A DNA stretch of 64,000 bases from Gammaproteobacteria bacterium (GTDB taxonomy: Bacteria; Pseudomonadota; Gammaproteobacteria; Pseudomonadales; Azotimanducaceae), in assembly GCA_026707945.1 (NCBI GenBank), contig JAPOVV010000041.1, positions 62,001 to 126,000 of the forward strand, read 5' to 3'. The translations under genes and the position numbers were made by a program. Position 1 is the first letter of the stretch, and each line of letters opens with the position of its first letter. This document shows positions 36,175 to 46,620 of the stretch, piece after piece. The notes beneath the pieces were generated by a model that saw only the letters and a program-made list of their open reading frames with translations, ran no database searches and was not told the origin of the DNA.

Positions 36175-36807
36175 ATGAAACGAGACAGTAAGGGTTTGCC
36201 CTTGGCACATATGAAGCGATATGGACTAGAAGAGGAAGGCGAAGCAGCAGACGAGCGAAAAACGCCAGGAGTCAATATTCACAAAATCCTCTTCGACCAT
36301 CGTACATTGACACTCTTTGGTGAAATTGACTCAGCCTGTGCACAGGAGACCGCAGAAGATCTGCTTGCACTAGCCTATGAAAATGACGATCCGATCACCA
36401 TGTTTCTTGGATCACCGGGCGGTCACGTTGAGTCGGGAGATACCGTATTTGACGTCATTCAGTTCATCAAACCGCCGGTGCGCATTGTTGGGACTGGATG
36501 GGTAGGTAGCATCGCTACGCATATCTATCTAGCGGCTGAAAGGGAGAATCGGCTTTGTTTACCGAATACCAGGTTCTTGATTCATCAACCCTCCGCGGGA
36601 TTTGGCGGTGACGCAGTCGACATTGAAATCCATGCTCGTGAAATCGTCAAGACGCGTGAACGAATTAACGGCATCATTGCAGATAGAACTGGACAGCCGA
36701 TCGAACGCGTTGAGCAAGACACGGATCGTGATTACTGGATGAGTGCAGAGGAATCACTTGATTACGGTTTAGTTGGCAAGATCATCAACTCTGTCGACGA
36801 TATTTAG
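36175..36807 (+). CDS. ClpP-like serine peptidase
   Basis: 210 residues with the ClpP fold and a complete putative triad: Ser112 in GWVGSIATHIYLAA, His137 in FLIHQPSAG, Asp186 in DTDRDYWMSAEES. LFGEID and FLGSPGGHVESGD are the N-terminal strand and glycine-rich loop. The Ser motif lacks the usual GQAAS form, marking a divergent paralogue. The N-terminal ~35 residues are charged and unlike ClpP, with no signal peptide, so it should act in the cytoplasm. ClpX/A partner use is unknown. It begins 6 bp after the receptor stop, and a hydrolase follows by 9 bp, so the three look like an operon. Confidence 0.87.
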   Translation: MKRDSKGLPLAHMKRYGLEEEGEAADERKTPGVNIHKILFDHRTLTLFGEIDSACAQETAEDLLALAYENDDPITMFLGSPGGHVESGDTVFDVIQFIKPPVRIVGTGWVGSIATHIYLAAERENRLCLPNTRFLIHQPSAGFGGDAVDIEIHAREIVKTRERINGIIADRTGQPIERVEQDTDRDYWMSAEESLDYGLVGKIINSVDDI

Positions 36808-36816
36808 CTTTTTCCT

Positions 36817-37476
36817 ATGGGAGAGCAACGCCTAAAGTTTGACGACTTCGACGTTAGTGCTCGAATCGACAAAGCGGTCGATCCAATCGGTACTTTGGTG
36901 TTTGCCCACGGTGCCGGGGCTTCGATGTACCACGGTACCCTGGAAGAAATCGCACGCAAGTGCAACGAAGCGAGGATTTCCGTGTTGCGATTTAACTTTC
37001 CATACATGGAAGCAGGTAAGAACCGAACTGACTCACAACCTGTCGCGACACTGGCGATCAAGGCTGCACTTGAACTCGCTCAGAAAGAGCTCAGCGGCCC
37101 GTATTTCTTAGGCGGTCATAGCTTCGGCGGCAGAATGGCGTCTCATGCGGTTGTCGATCATGATCTCGATGTTACTGGGCTCGTGTTCTGTTCTTTTCCT
37201 CTGCACACGCCGAAGAAACCCGGTATCGCCCGCGCCGAACATATGGATGCGATTAAGGTTCCGATGCTGTTTCTTTCCGGGACGAGAGATGGTATGGCAG
37301 AGCATGATCTCATGCAAAGCGTCGTGAACCGATTGCATGCGCAACTGCATTGGCTAGATACCGCCGATCACGGCTACAAGGTGTTAAAACGAACGCGGCA
37401 ACGCACGGACGATGTGTTCAGTGAAATGGTTGGCTATATAGCTACTTTCGTAGCACAATCAGACTCCGCAGGTTGA
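36817..37476 (+). CDS. Small alpha/beta hydrolase, KANL3/Tex30-like
   Basis: 219 residues. VFAHGAGASMYHGTLEEIA gives the oxyanion region, FLGGHSFGGRMAS the nucleophile elbow with Ser in GHSFGG, LSGTRDGM the acid, and DTADHGYKV the catalytic His. This layout matches the bacterial relatives of KANL3/Tex30, usually annotated as alpha/beta or dienelactone-type hydrolases of unknown substrate. No signal peptide. Last gene of the receptor/ClpP-like run. Confidence 0.82.
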   Translation: MGEQRLKFDDFDVSARIDKAVDPIGTLVFAHGAGASMYHGTLEEIARKCNEARISVLRFNFPYMEAGKNRTDSQPVATLAIKAALELAQKELSGPYFLGGHSFGGRMASHAVVDHDLDVTGLVFCSFPLHTPKKPGIARAEHMDAIKVPMLFLSGTRDGMAEHDLMQSVVNRLHAQLHWLDTADHGYKVLKRTRQRTDDVFSEMVGYIATFVAQSDSAG

Positions 37477-37484
37477 TTGTTACG

Positions 37485-37535
37485 TTCTGCGAGACCTGGC
37501 AGTAATCAACGTTTGATATACGGCTGGTCGCAGAA
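37485..37535. terminator. Long imperfect hairpin between convergent genes
   Basis: TTCTGC plus GACC (37485-37496, with a 2-base bulge) pairs with GGTCGCAGAA (37526-37535) around a ~29-base loop. It lies between the hydrolase (+) and the monooxygenase (-). Without a U-tract it is only a weak terminator candidate. Confidence 0.3.
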
Positions 37536-37587
37536 ATTTAAGTCAAGCTTAATAGCAGTGGCGGTCTTGTGAGAAAGAGCTAAACCA

Positions 37588-39423
37588 TTAGCTGAGCAAC
37601 ATTCCTTCTAGATCGCCCTTTTCGCGCCATTCTTTAAGTAAATCGTTGAATGCGTTGATACCTGGTGCATAGGGCGTGTTTTGCCGGGTCCCCTGTGAAG
37701 CAGTTCCTTCTCGGTTGTAGTAGCCTGGCGTGCATTCATTCAGAAAATTGAGTGGACCTGTGCCTGCGTGCTTAATGATCTCTTGAACCCATGCTTCCTC
37801 AGCTTCCTCGCTCACCTCGATACTTCGTTTACCTCGTCGTTTCACCTCGTTGATGATGTAACTCACGTGCATGGCTTGGTCATCAAACATAGCGGTCATG
37901 TTTGGGGAGAACGCATTCTGATTGATTCCGATCGTAAACCAATTCGGGAAGCCGTGGCTACTTAAACCGTGCAACGTTCGAAAACCGTCACGCCAATGAT
38001 CGTAAAGGGAGAGTTCATTTCGACCCAATGTGTCGAAATCTACTCTTCGATATGCATCCGTCGTGATCTCGAAACCGGTCGCATAGATTATGCAATCAAC
38101 TTCATATTCGCGACCATTCGCTATTACCGTGGTTTCAGTAATCCTCTCCACACCTTTGGTGTCGGCAACATCGATTAGGTGAACGTTCTTGCGATTGAAC
38201 GTTTCTAAATACTCGTCATTGAAAGTAGGTCTCTTGCAGAATTGACGATACCAAGGCTTGAGCTTTTCTGCCGCGTCAGATTTACGCACGGTTGCGTCCA
38301 CCCGCGTTCGGATCTCGTTCATTTTTTGAAAATCCGCGATTTCTGATCGGAGCTCGATTTCTTCCATGTCGATCTCACCTTCGTCTGGACTCCTAGTCCG
38401 TAGCGACAAGAAAATTCGACGCGCAATATCGGTCCAGCCATCCGCAACCAAGTCTTCACCTAGATTCTGACCAGCCAATGTTGCGGCGAAGTTCTCTCTT
38501 CTATTACGCTGCCAGCCAGGTTCTAAGGAGTCGTACCAGTCAGGGTCTGTAGGTTTGTTGCCGCGTAAATCAACCGACGAAGGCGTGCGCTGAAAGACGT
38601 ACAACTCTTTGGCGTATTCGCCTAGGAAAGGAACGGACTGAATTGCAGTAGCACCTGTGCCTATGACTGCGACCCGCTTATCGGATAGTTTCGTGAGACC
38701 GCCAGTGTGATCCCCACCCGTGTAGCTATAGTCCCACCGAGCCGTGTGAAAGCTCTTACCTCGAAAACTACTGATTCCTGGAATACCGGGAAGTTTGGGG
38801 CGGTTAGCCGGTCCAGTCGCTTGAATAACAAATCGCGAACGGATTTTGTCATTGCGATGAGTGGAGACTTCCCATGTGCTTTCGTCCGCTAGCCACCTGA
38901 CCTGAGTCACGCGCGTTCGGAAGAGCGCTCGATCTTCTAGTTTGAAGTACTTGCCTACGCGTATTACGTGCTCGTAGATTTCCGGAGCATAGGAGTACTT
39001 TTCTTTAGGCATGTAGCCCGTTTCTTCCAAAAGGGGTAAATAGCAGTACGACTCGATGTCGCACTGCGCACCTGGATAACGATTCCAGTACCAAGTACCA
39101 CCAAAGTTGCCTCCTGATTCGATGATGCGAAAGTTGTCAATTCCTCTTTCTTTGAGACGTGCACCGGTCATGAGTCCGCTGAAGCCAGCGCCGATAACGA
39201 CAACGTCTAGCTCAAGGTCCAGCGGATCTCGTACGTATCCAGACTCAACGTACGGATCTTCGTCCGCATAGCGTGCGAATTCGCCTTCAGCTTCGATATA
39301 TTGGGCTTCGCCATCATCCCGAAGACGGCGATCGCGTTCTTGTCGATACCGGTTACGGAGTTGCTCGGGATCGAAGTCCAGGTCCGGGAATAGGTTGTGT
39401 AGTCTCTCCCGTTCGCTCGCCAT
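37588..39423 (-). CDS. Flavin monooxygenase of the Baeyer-Villiger type
   Basis: 611 residues. FAD Rossmann motif GAGFSG (78-83), then GGTWYWNRYPGAQCDIES. The type I BVMO fingerprint FxGxxxHxxxWD is complete at 220-231 (Phe220, Gly222, His226, Trp230, Asp231), and the NADP motif GTGATAIQ follows. ATGFE near residue 430 is the late conserved site. It inserts oxygen next to a ketone using NADPH and O2. The N-terminal ~65 charged residues match the longer cyclohexanone/phenylacetone-like group. Substrate unknown. The 243 bp between this gene and the next start show no recognisable element. Confidence 0.92.
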   Translation of the reverse strand: MASERERLHNLFPDLDFDPEQLRNRYRQERDRRLRDDGEAQYIEAEGEFARYADEDPYVESGYVRDPLDLELDVVVIGAGFSGLMTGARLKERGIDNFRIIESGGNFGGTWYWNRYPGAQCDIESYCYLPLLEETGYMPKEKYSYAPEIYEHVIRVGKYFKLEDRALFRTRVTQVRWLADESTWEVSTHRNDKIRSRFVIQATGPANRPKLPGIPGISSFRGKSFHTARWDYSYTGGDHTGGLTKLSDKRVAVIGTGATAIQSVPFLGEYAKELYVFQRTPSSVDLRGNKPTDPDWYDSLEPGWQRNRRENFAATLAGQNLGEDLVADGWTDIARRIFLSLRTRSPDEGEIDMEEIELRSEIADFQKMNEIRTRVDATVRKSDAAEKLKPWYRQFCKRPTFNDEYLETFNRKNVHLIDVADTKGVERITETTVIANGREYEVDCIIYATGFEITTDAYRRVDFDTLGRNELSLYDHWRDGFRTLHGLSSHGFPNWFTIGINQNAFSPNMTAMFDDQAMHVSYIINEVKRRGKRSIEVSEEAEEAWVQEIIKHAGTGPLNFLNECTPGYYNREGTASQGTRQNTPYAPGINAFNDLLKEWREKGDLEGMLLS

Positions 39424-39666
39424 GTTTTGAACCTCGTCTTTACGATCGTCGCGATGTAAGCGTCGAACTATAGCTAATGGTTGTTAGACGGGTTGTGGGG
39501 AAGCAGCTCGAAATGCACTGCCGAAAATTACGTAATCAAGTCCTTGAGTGTGTAGTGAACAGGATACGTTCCTATCGGGTGTATAGTCACCTGCATGGAG
39601 ATCGAGTGCGCGAATTAATAACAATAACGAGTTCGTCGACGGCGTGCCTTCAATGAGTTGCGATCA

Positions 39667-40788
39667 ATGACTATGAAGCGGGACCGAATCGTCGTGATAG
39701 GCGGAGGAATCGCCGGTATCGCGACAGCAGCTGAACTCGCCGATCACTTTGATGTCACGGTCGTTGAACGGGAGTTTCAACCAGGTTATCACAGTACTGG
39801 GCGTTCTGCTGCTGTCCTTCATCTTGCGTTTGAGAACGATATCGTTCACCGACTCACGCGAATTGCCGAACCTTTTTATCGTGATCCACCGCCAGGTTTC
39901 CTTCAGTTGGCCGAAACGATTGACCATATCGCGTTCGATACTTTGGAAAACCGCAATCTAGTCGAGTCCTTCGTAGAAAACTGGATTGAGCGATGTCCAT
40001 GGCTCACGTTGCTCGACTCGAACGAACTGCATGCTCGCGCCCCCCTGTTAAATAAACGAAATGTCGCTGGTGCTCTAGACCCGAGATCGATGCGACTTCA
40101 TGTCGACGCAATCTTGCAGGGATATCGTCGTCTCTTTGCTGAGAAAGGAGGTACTTTGTTGCCTTCACGTAGAGTCGTCGATATCGATCGACGTGCATCA
40201 AACTGGCGATTAACGATCGATCAGTCTGACCCGATCGAAGCGGAAGTCATCCTGAATGCAGCCGGTGCGTGGGCTGACGAGGTTGCGGCGACGGCGGGTG
40301 TACGACCCATCGGACTGCAACCGAGGCGGCGAACCGGCGTAATCGTTGATCCTCAAATAGACTGCACGAACCACCCAATGTGCTATCGCGCCTCAGGAGG
40401 GATTTACTTCAAACCGGAAGGTCCATTGCTGATGGTCTCCCCGGCTGATGCGACGGATTCGCCGCCTTGCGATGCTCAACCTGAGGAGCTTGACGTCGCG
40501 ATTGTTATCGACACGCTTAATAGATGCACCGAACTCGACGTTGAGCGTCCGGTCAATACGTGGGCAGGTCTCCGTTCATTTGTACCGGATGCACAGCCAG
40601 TCATTGGATTTGATCCAACGGATGATCAGTTCTTCTGGGTGGCTGCACTAGGCGGCTTTGGCATTCAAACAGCGCCTGCATACTCGAAAATTGCCGCGTC
40701 GCTTATCTCGAGTCGACAGGGAACCGGACTCGATCTGGTTAGCGCTCACGAGTTGTCACCTGGTCGTTTCGATTCAAATGCTGGATGA
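39667..40788 (+). CDS. DAO-family FAD-dependent oxidoreductase
   Basis: 373 residues from the ATG at 39667; ATG 39673 and TTG 39658 are alternatives and no start has a clear ribosome site. N-terminal dinucleotide site VIGGGIAGIATAAELA, then YHSTGRSAAVLH, typical of glycine/D-amino-acid oxidase relatives. NAAGAWADEVAATAGV in the middle and a closing GFGIQTAPAYSKIAA with AGLRSFVPDAQPVIGF complete the family pattern. It likely oxidises a secondary or D-amino acid to an imine. Stands alone on + between divergent BVMO and the small secreted protein. Confidence 0.88.
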   Translation: MTMKRDRIVVIGGGIAGIATAAELADHFDVTVVEREFQPGYHSTGRSAAVLHLAFENDIVHRLTRIAEPFYRDPPPGFLQLAETIDHIAFDTLENRNLVESFVENWIERCPWLTLLDSNELHARAPLLNKRNVAGALDPRSMRLHVDAILQGYRRLFAEKGGTLLPSRRVVDIDRRASNWRLTIDQSDPIEAEVILNAAGAWADEVAATAGVRPIGLQPRRRTGVIVDPQIDCTNHPMCYRASGGIYFKPEGPLLMVSPADATDSPPCDAQPEELDVAIVIDTLNRCTELDVERPVNTWAGLRSFVPDAQPVIGFDPTDDQFFWVAALGGFGIQTAPAYSKIAASLISSRQGTGLDLVSAHELSPGRFDSNAG

Positions 40789-40876
40789 GGCGGCACTCGC
40801 TACACTCAATCGACAGATAAATAGCTCGTTCACCTTTTAATTAAGATTGGCGCGGCGAAAATCGCGGTGACGTAGC

Positions 40877-41350
40877 GTGGGGAATCGACTTTCTAGACTC
40901 ATAGGAGTCTTAAGCATCATGGTATCTACCTCGGCAATTGCTCAACAGTCTGTCGCGGATTTGAGTTGGATGACTGGTTCGTGGACTGGAAAGCTCGGGA
41001 CGAGCACCATCGAAGAGATCTGGACCACACCCAGCTCTAATTCCATTCAGGCGTCGGTGAGAATACTGGCCGATGGCGCGGCCATCGTTCACGAGTTCAT
41101 CGTCATAACCCAGAAGGACGACGGTTTGGTTCTGTCGTTACAACAATGGGGTCCTGGTTATGCGCCGCTTGGTCCGGCAGCAACTATGACATTATCAGAA
41201 ATGACGGAGAATTCAGTGACTTTTGACGCGGAGGAAAGCGCCGCAATAAAACGGCTTACGTATCGTCGAACGGACGAACAGACGTTTGAAATTGCAGTAA
41301 CTGCTCAAGACGCGCCTGAATTCGTGATTGTGCTAACTGCGGCTAGTTGA
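40877..41350 (+). CDS. Small secreted protein, DUF6265-like
   Basis: 157 residues from the GTG at 40877, chosen because it gives a complete signal peptide (NRLSRLIGVLSIMVSTSAIAQQ). The mature part opens LSWMTGSWTGK and EEIWTTPSSN, the pattern of the DUF6265 group of periplasmic beta-rich proteins, and includes GDG-free but typical FIVITQKDDGLVLSLQQW. A lipocalin-like barrel is plausible. No function is known. It precedes hemB by 36 bp without clear linkage. Confidence 0.75.
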   Translation: MGNRLSRLIGVLSIMVSTSAIAQQSVADLSWMTGSWTGKLGTSTIEEIWTTPSSNSIQASVRILADGAAIVHEFIVITQKDDGLVLSLQQWGPGYAPLGPAATMTLSEMTENSVTFDAEESAAIKRLTYRRTDEQTFEIAVTAQDAPEFVIVLTAAS

Positions 41351-42385
<1,035 letters not shown>

Positions 42386-42430
42386 CGCTGACGCTGCCTT
42401 CTCGCCGGTATTGCTTGCAGCTCGTAGGAG

Positions 42431-43834
42431 CTAGGCTTCCTCAGAATGAGACTGAGCGACCAGTCGAGCTCGGGCGGCGTTAATCGCTTCGGCAACCACT
42501 TCAGGTGCGGTTCCACCAGGGTGGTTTCTGGCGGCTACTGATCCTTCTAACGTTAGACAGTCAAAGACCGAATCCTCAAATGAATCGCACAGGTCTTTGA
42601 GTTCGGCTAATTCCAGTTCGTGTAGTTCGACATTGCGCTGATTTGCGAGGGATACGGCTTTTCCGCAGATCTCGTGCGCCGAACGAAACGCAATGCCGTG
42701 ACGAACCAGCCAATCGGCCATGTCCGTCGCAGTTGGGTGTCCTTGTGAAGCGAGTTCAAGCATACGGCTCGGATTCGGAGATATGCCTGATACCAAAAGC
42801 GCCATTGCATTGACACACTGAAGTGTTGTGTCCAACGCATCGAACACTGCCTCTTTATCTTCTTGGTTATCGCGGTTGTACGCGAGTGGTTGTCCTTTCA
42901 TGAGCATAAGTAACCCATTAAGGTGACCAATCACGCGACCGCTTTTGCCACGAATAAGCTCCGCTACATCGGGATTCTTCTTTTGTGGCATGATGCTAGA
43001 GCCAGTGCACAGTTCGTCTGGTAGCGAAATGAAGCCGAACGCAGGTGACATCCAAAGAATCACTTCTTCGCAACAACGAGAGAGGTGCATCATGAGCGTG
43101 CTGAGTACAGCGACGAATTCGATTGCGTAATCTCGATCACTTACGGTATCCAGTGAGTTGCGCGTGATGGAATGGAAACCCATGGCGGTCTGGAACACAC
43201 GTCTATCGATAGGATAGCTGGTGCCAGCCAACGCGGCACTACCCATTGGCGAAGAGTTTGTGCGACCATGCCAGTCAGCCAATCTCGCCAAATCGCGGTC
43301 GAACATTTCAAACCATGCCATCAGATGGTGGCCGAACGTAATGGGCTGTGCATTCTGTAGGTGCGTAAATCCAGGCATGATGGTGTGCGTATGGGCGTCC
43401 GCTTTGTCCAACAAACCTTCCTGCAAAGTAAGCAGCGCATCTCGAAGTTCGTCGCCACTTTCTAATAGGAATAGCTTGAAAGCGCTAGATACCTGATCGT
43501 TACGCGAACGAGCCGTGTGTAACTTTTGGCCTGGTTCGCCGATCATTTCGATGAGCCTTGCTTCGATATTCATATGAACGTCTTCAAGTGACTGATCCCA
43601 TAGAAAGTCACCGGATTGAATGTCCTCGATGATCTTGTCTAAACCATCGACAATTTCTTCGTATTCCGTCTGACTCAGAATGTCAGCTGTTAGTAGGGTC
43701 TTAGCATGCGCTTGGGAACAGCGAGCGTCGACCTCGGCCAATCGTGAATCGAAATGAACCGATGCGGTAAAAGATTCGACGAACTCGTTGGTGGTGCCTT
43801 TAAACCTGCCACCCCAGAGTTTCTTTGTCGTCAT
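42431..43834 (-). CDS. argH: Argininosuccinate lyase
   Basis: 467 residues from the ATG at 43834 (MTTKKLWGGRF). A longer form starting at 43906 adds 24 residues not seen in the family. Last step of arginine synthesis: argininosuccinate to arginine and fumarate. All family signatures are present: LWGGRF, HTARSRNDQ, GFTHLQNAQPITFGHH and GSSIMPQKKNPDVAEL. It is divergent from hemC across 122 bp, the same arrangement as in Pseudomonas. It serves as the canonical comparison for the exported lyase domain at 30442-33054. Confidence 0.97.
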   Translation of the reverse strand: MTTKKLWGGRFKGTTNEFVESFTASVHFDSRLAEVDARCSQAHAKTLLTADILSQTEYEEIVDGLDKIIEDIQSGDFLWDQSLEDVHMNIEARLIEMIGEPGQKLHTARSRNDQVSSAFKLFLLESGDELRDALLTLQEGLLDKADAHTHTIMPGFTHLQNAQPITFGHHLMAWFEMFDRDLARLADWHGRTNSSPMGSAALAGTSYPIDRRVFQTAMGFHSITRNSLDTVSDRDYAIEFVAVLSTLMMHLSRCCEEVILWMSPAFGFISLPDELCTGSSIMPQKKNPDVAELIRGKSGRVIGHLNGLLMLMKGQPLAYNRDNQEDKEAVFDALDTTLQCVNAMALLVSGISPNPSRMLELASQGHPTATDMADWLVRHGIAFRSAHEICGKAVSLANQRNVELHELELAELKDLCDSFEDSVFDCLTLEGSVAARNHPGGTAPEVVAEAINAARARLVAQSHSEEA

Positions 43835-43956
43835 TCGTCTATTGGTAGGTAGTCGCGATGAGATTGGGCGGTAAGTGTAGAGAGGTTTTTCGTAGCCGAA
43901 CACCAATAATTTGAAATTACTTCGTTACTCCACATACTAAATATGGTGTCTAGCCA

Positions 43957-44865
43957 GTGACTCGTCGAACGATTCGCATTGCGACGCGACGCAGTCGACT
44001 CGCAATTTGGCAGGCCGAGAACGTGAAGCGTCTGATCGAGAATCACGCGCCTGATGCGGACTGTGAGCTCGTGCCGATGGACACTACGGGTGATCAGACA
44101 CAAGAGCGACCAATACGAAATGTAGGTGGAAAGGGTCTCTTCCTCAAGGAACTCGAGAACGCGCTACTTGACGAACGAGCCGACCTTGCGGTTCACAGTA
44201 TGAAGGACGTCCCCATTCATCTCGAGACTGAATTTAGTGTGCAATCGATTGATAAACGTGGATCGGCACACGATGTCTTGGTTAGCAATTCCGCTATTCA
44301 CCAAATGCCGGCAGATGCGACAATCGGCACCTCGAGCGGCCGGCGTCGAGCATTGCTCGTTCACGTCTACAAGCGCTATAAAACGGTTGAAGTTCGCGGC
44401 AACGTTGAGACACGTCTCAGGAAGTTGGACGAAGGGGAAATGGACGGCTTGGTCCTAGCGGCAGCTGGTCTCGAGCGATTAGGTCTCGAGGAACGCATTT
44501 GTTCCGTGCTGCCAAAGGACGTGTTCGTGCCAGCGGCGGGGCAAGGGGTTCTAGCTGCTGAGTTTCTGAAGGACCGAGCGGAAATATGCGAACTGCTTGA
44601 GGCGCTAAGAGAAGACGATGTGGAGCATGCAGCGCGTGCTGAGCGTTTAGTGGCAGAAATCGTCGACGCTGATTGTGCAGGAGCATTTGGAGCTCATTGC
44701 GAGAAAGTCAAGAACGGATATCGGTTGTCGGCGATCGTGCTCTCGGAATCTGGCGAGCACGCAATCCAAACTGTCATCGAACACGGGGATTCGTTACGCG
44801 CCGCTGAGATCGTCGGTCAACGGCTGTTAAATCAAGGCGCAGCAGATTTGCTATCACCCTTATGA
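43957..44865 (+). CDS. hemC: Hydroxymethylbilane synthase (porphobilinogen deaminase)
   Basis: 302 residues, GTG start. It polymerises four porphobilinogens. Signatures: RIATRRSRLAIWQAE, GGKGLFLKELENALL, DLAVHSMKDVP, GTSSGRRRALL, VRGNVETRLRKLD and PAAGQGVLA. The cofactor cysteine is Cys240 in DADCAGAFGAHC, at the expected position, though the following VPIG stretch of most enzymes is changed. The stop overlaps the hemD start (ATGA), showing coupled translation. First gene of hemCDXY. Confidence 0.97.
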   Translation: MTRRTIRIATRRSRLAIWQAENVKRLIENHAPDADCELVPMDTTGDQTQERPIRNVGGKGLFLKELENALLDERADLAVHSMKDVPIHLETEFSVQSIDKRGSAHDVLVSNSAIHQMPADATIGTSSGRRRALLVHVYKRYKTVEVRGNVETRLRKLDEGEMDGLVLAAAGLERLGLEERICSVLPKDVFVPAAGQGVLAAEFLKDRAEICELLEALREDDVEHAARAERLVAEIVDADCAGAFGAHCEKVKNGYRLSAIVLSESGEHAIQTVIEHGDSLRAAEIVGQRLLNQGAADLLSPL

Positions 44866-45554
44866 CGGCAGTATGGGTTACGCGCACCGAACCTGGTGCA
44901 TCTGCGATGGCGAGATATCTGCGCCGTGCTTGTATTCAATCTAGTGTTGCCCCCCTCGTGCAAATTCAAGGAATCTCAACAGTTCCTCCAAAAGAAACAT
45001 TTGACCTGGCTGTCTATTTATCGCAACATACTGCTCTTTGTATCGCAGTTGGTGACGTAGTCGCTAGACGCCACATGGCGATCGGACCGGCTACTGAACG
45101 AGCGCTCTCATTTACGGGTGTCTCCTGCGAACTACCTGAACGGTTTAGTTCAGCAGGTCTTTTAGACATGGTTTCTGAGACACTGGATCCCGGTTCGTCC
45201 GTACTCATCATATGTGGTGAAGGCGGAATAACGCTATTCCCTGAGCGACTTCGCAACCTAAATTACAGCGTGTCCGTGTGGCGGGTATACCGGCGTGTTC
45301 AAGTATCCAGGAAACCACGTTTGGAACGCGATTGCGGTCTGGTCGAGTTAAGTAGCGTAACGTCGATGCAGGCATATCGGAAGACGGTCCGACGACACGC
45401 ATTGGTAAGCACTGAAGAACCATATCTAGTGGTCCCAAGTCGACGAGTTGGGAAACAGGGGCGATTACTCGGATTCGCACGAGTCCATGTTGCCGCAGAC
45501 GCATCGTCCCGTTCTTTCGCGAGAGTCATCAGACGATTGTTCAATGGTAGCTGA
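44862..45554 (+). CDS. hemD: Uroporphyrinogen-III synthase, divergent
   Basis: 230 residues. It closes hydroxymethylbilane with inversion of ring D. Sequence similarity within this family is low. Support is the VWVTRTEPGASAMARYLRR opening, GPATERAL (the usual GxxTAxAL site), LIICGEGG, and the place between hemC and hemX. The C-terminal half is more basic than usual (KTVRRHALVSTEEPYLVVPSRRVGK in part) and lacks an obvious SP/TS motif apart from LSSVTSMQAY. It overlaps both neighbours. Confidence 0.85.
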   Translation: MTAVWVTRTEPGASAMARYLRRACIQSSVAPLVQIQGISTVPPKETFDLAVYLSQHTALCIAVGDVVARRHMAIGPATERALSFTGVSCELPERFSSAGLLDMVSETLDPGSSVLIICGEGGITLFPERLRNLNYSVSVWRVYRRVQVSRKPRLERDCGLVELSSVTSMQAYRKTVRRHALVSTEEPYLVVPSRRVGKQGRLLGFARVHVAADASSRSFARVIRRLFNGS

Positions 45555-46620
45555 TATCGAAACCGCGCACGAAGACAACGGTCAAGGAACAGGTGCAGTT
45601 GCCCGTTGGATCGTGTCTATCGCGATGCTAATCGCTTTGACAGCGGTCACGGCTACCACGTTGCGTTGGTATCAGCCACTTCGCACGTTATTCGATGACT
45701 ATTTAGGAGTCGAAGTTTCTCGGGACAGAATCGTCGAGCCTGAAGCTGTGTCGCGATCTCAGCAAGAAATACATGTGCCTCCTGAGTTCATAAATACTGA
45801 CGAATCGGACGAACTAAGAGATGACAATCAGGAATATGACGTTACACCGGATCCATTATTAGAAAATGACACCGAAACCCCTACCAGCATTTCGGCCGGG
45901 GATTTGTTTTCCGTGGGCGATCCAATTGAGTCGGCAAGGATCGAATTGCAGTTCGCGCTCGTTTCGATCAAAAGTGATAGTGACTTAGCGCTTGCAATGG
46001 ATGCTCTGCGGCGTGCACAATCGATCGCGTCAACCAATCGCATGAGTCCATCCATCACGCGATTGGTAGATCGGGCTCTAGCGGAAATCGACGAGCTAAG
46101 CAGGCTGAATCTTGAATCCATTCAAGCACGACTTGACGCCTTGAGCAAGGTGGTTGTCTCGATTGGGTCAGTGCTATCAGAGGGTGCATCAGTTAGCGCA
46201 CCCGATACATTGATTAACGTCTCTGAGGAACCTGAGTCGCAGAGTTTTTGGCGCGAATTGAGCGACGGCATCACAAACGTTTACCGCGTACGTCGCATTG
46301 ATGAATCCACTCCAAAAGCTGAGACGTTTCCAGTTGAATCAAGCGCACAAATTAGGTTAATCGTGATATTGGAGCGAGCGAGAAGCGATATTCGCGTGCA
46401 CGACTTCGATTCGTACCGTGCGTCGATCAATGAAGCAATTGCAATCGTAGATTCGCTTAGTGCAGAAAACACTGGAGGATTGAATTCAATCAAAGATGAA
46501 CTCCTTGATTTAGAAAGTCTTGAACTCATAGCGCCTCACATATCGATCCGAACAGCACTCAAAGAACTGATGAACGAAGCGGCGATTCAAACTGTCGACT
46601 CCACCGCGATAGAGCTATGA
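45544..46620 (+). CDS. hemX: HemX-like membrane protein of the heme operon
   Basis: 358 residues from the ATG at 45544, which overlaps the hemD stop by 11 bp. A start at 45448 would run 96 bases further into hemD. One transmembrane helix near the N-terminus (WIVSIAMLIALTAVTATTL) anchors a long periplasmic helical domain with ARIELQFALVSIKSDSDLALAMDALRRAQ-type repeats (key stretch LALAMDALRRAQ) seen in proteobacterial HemX. Despite the old name, it has no methyltransferase domain. Its role may be scaffolding of heme enzymes. It overlaps hemY by 4 bp. Confidence 0.87.
   Translation: MVADIETAHEDNGQGTGAVARWIVSIAMLIALTAVTATTLRWYQPLRTLFDDYLGVEVSRDRIVEPEAVSRSQQEIHVPPEFINTDESDELRDDNQEYDVTPDPLLENDTETPTSISAGDLFSVGDPIESARIELQFALVSIKSDSDLALAMDALRRAQSIASTNRMSPSITRLVDRALAEIDELSRLNLESIQARLDALSKVVVSIGSVLSEGASVSAPDTLINVSEEPESQSFWRELSDGITNVYRVRRIDESTPKAETFPVESSAQIRLIVILERARSDIRVHDFDSYRASINEAIAIVDSLSAENTGGLNSIKDELLDLESLELIAPHISIRTALKELMNEAAIQTVDSTAIEL

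Noticed and set aside
45448-45543. Longer HemX start inside hemD
   Set aside because: It would overlap hemD by over 100 bp and put 32 polar residues before the membrane anchor; the ATG at 45544 is the natural coupled start.
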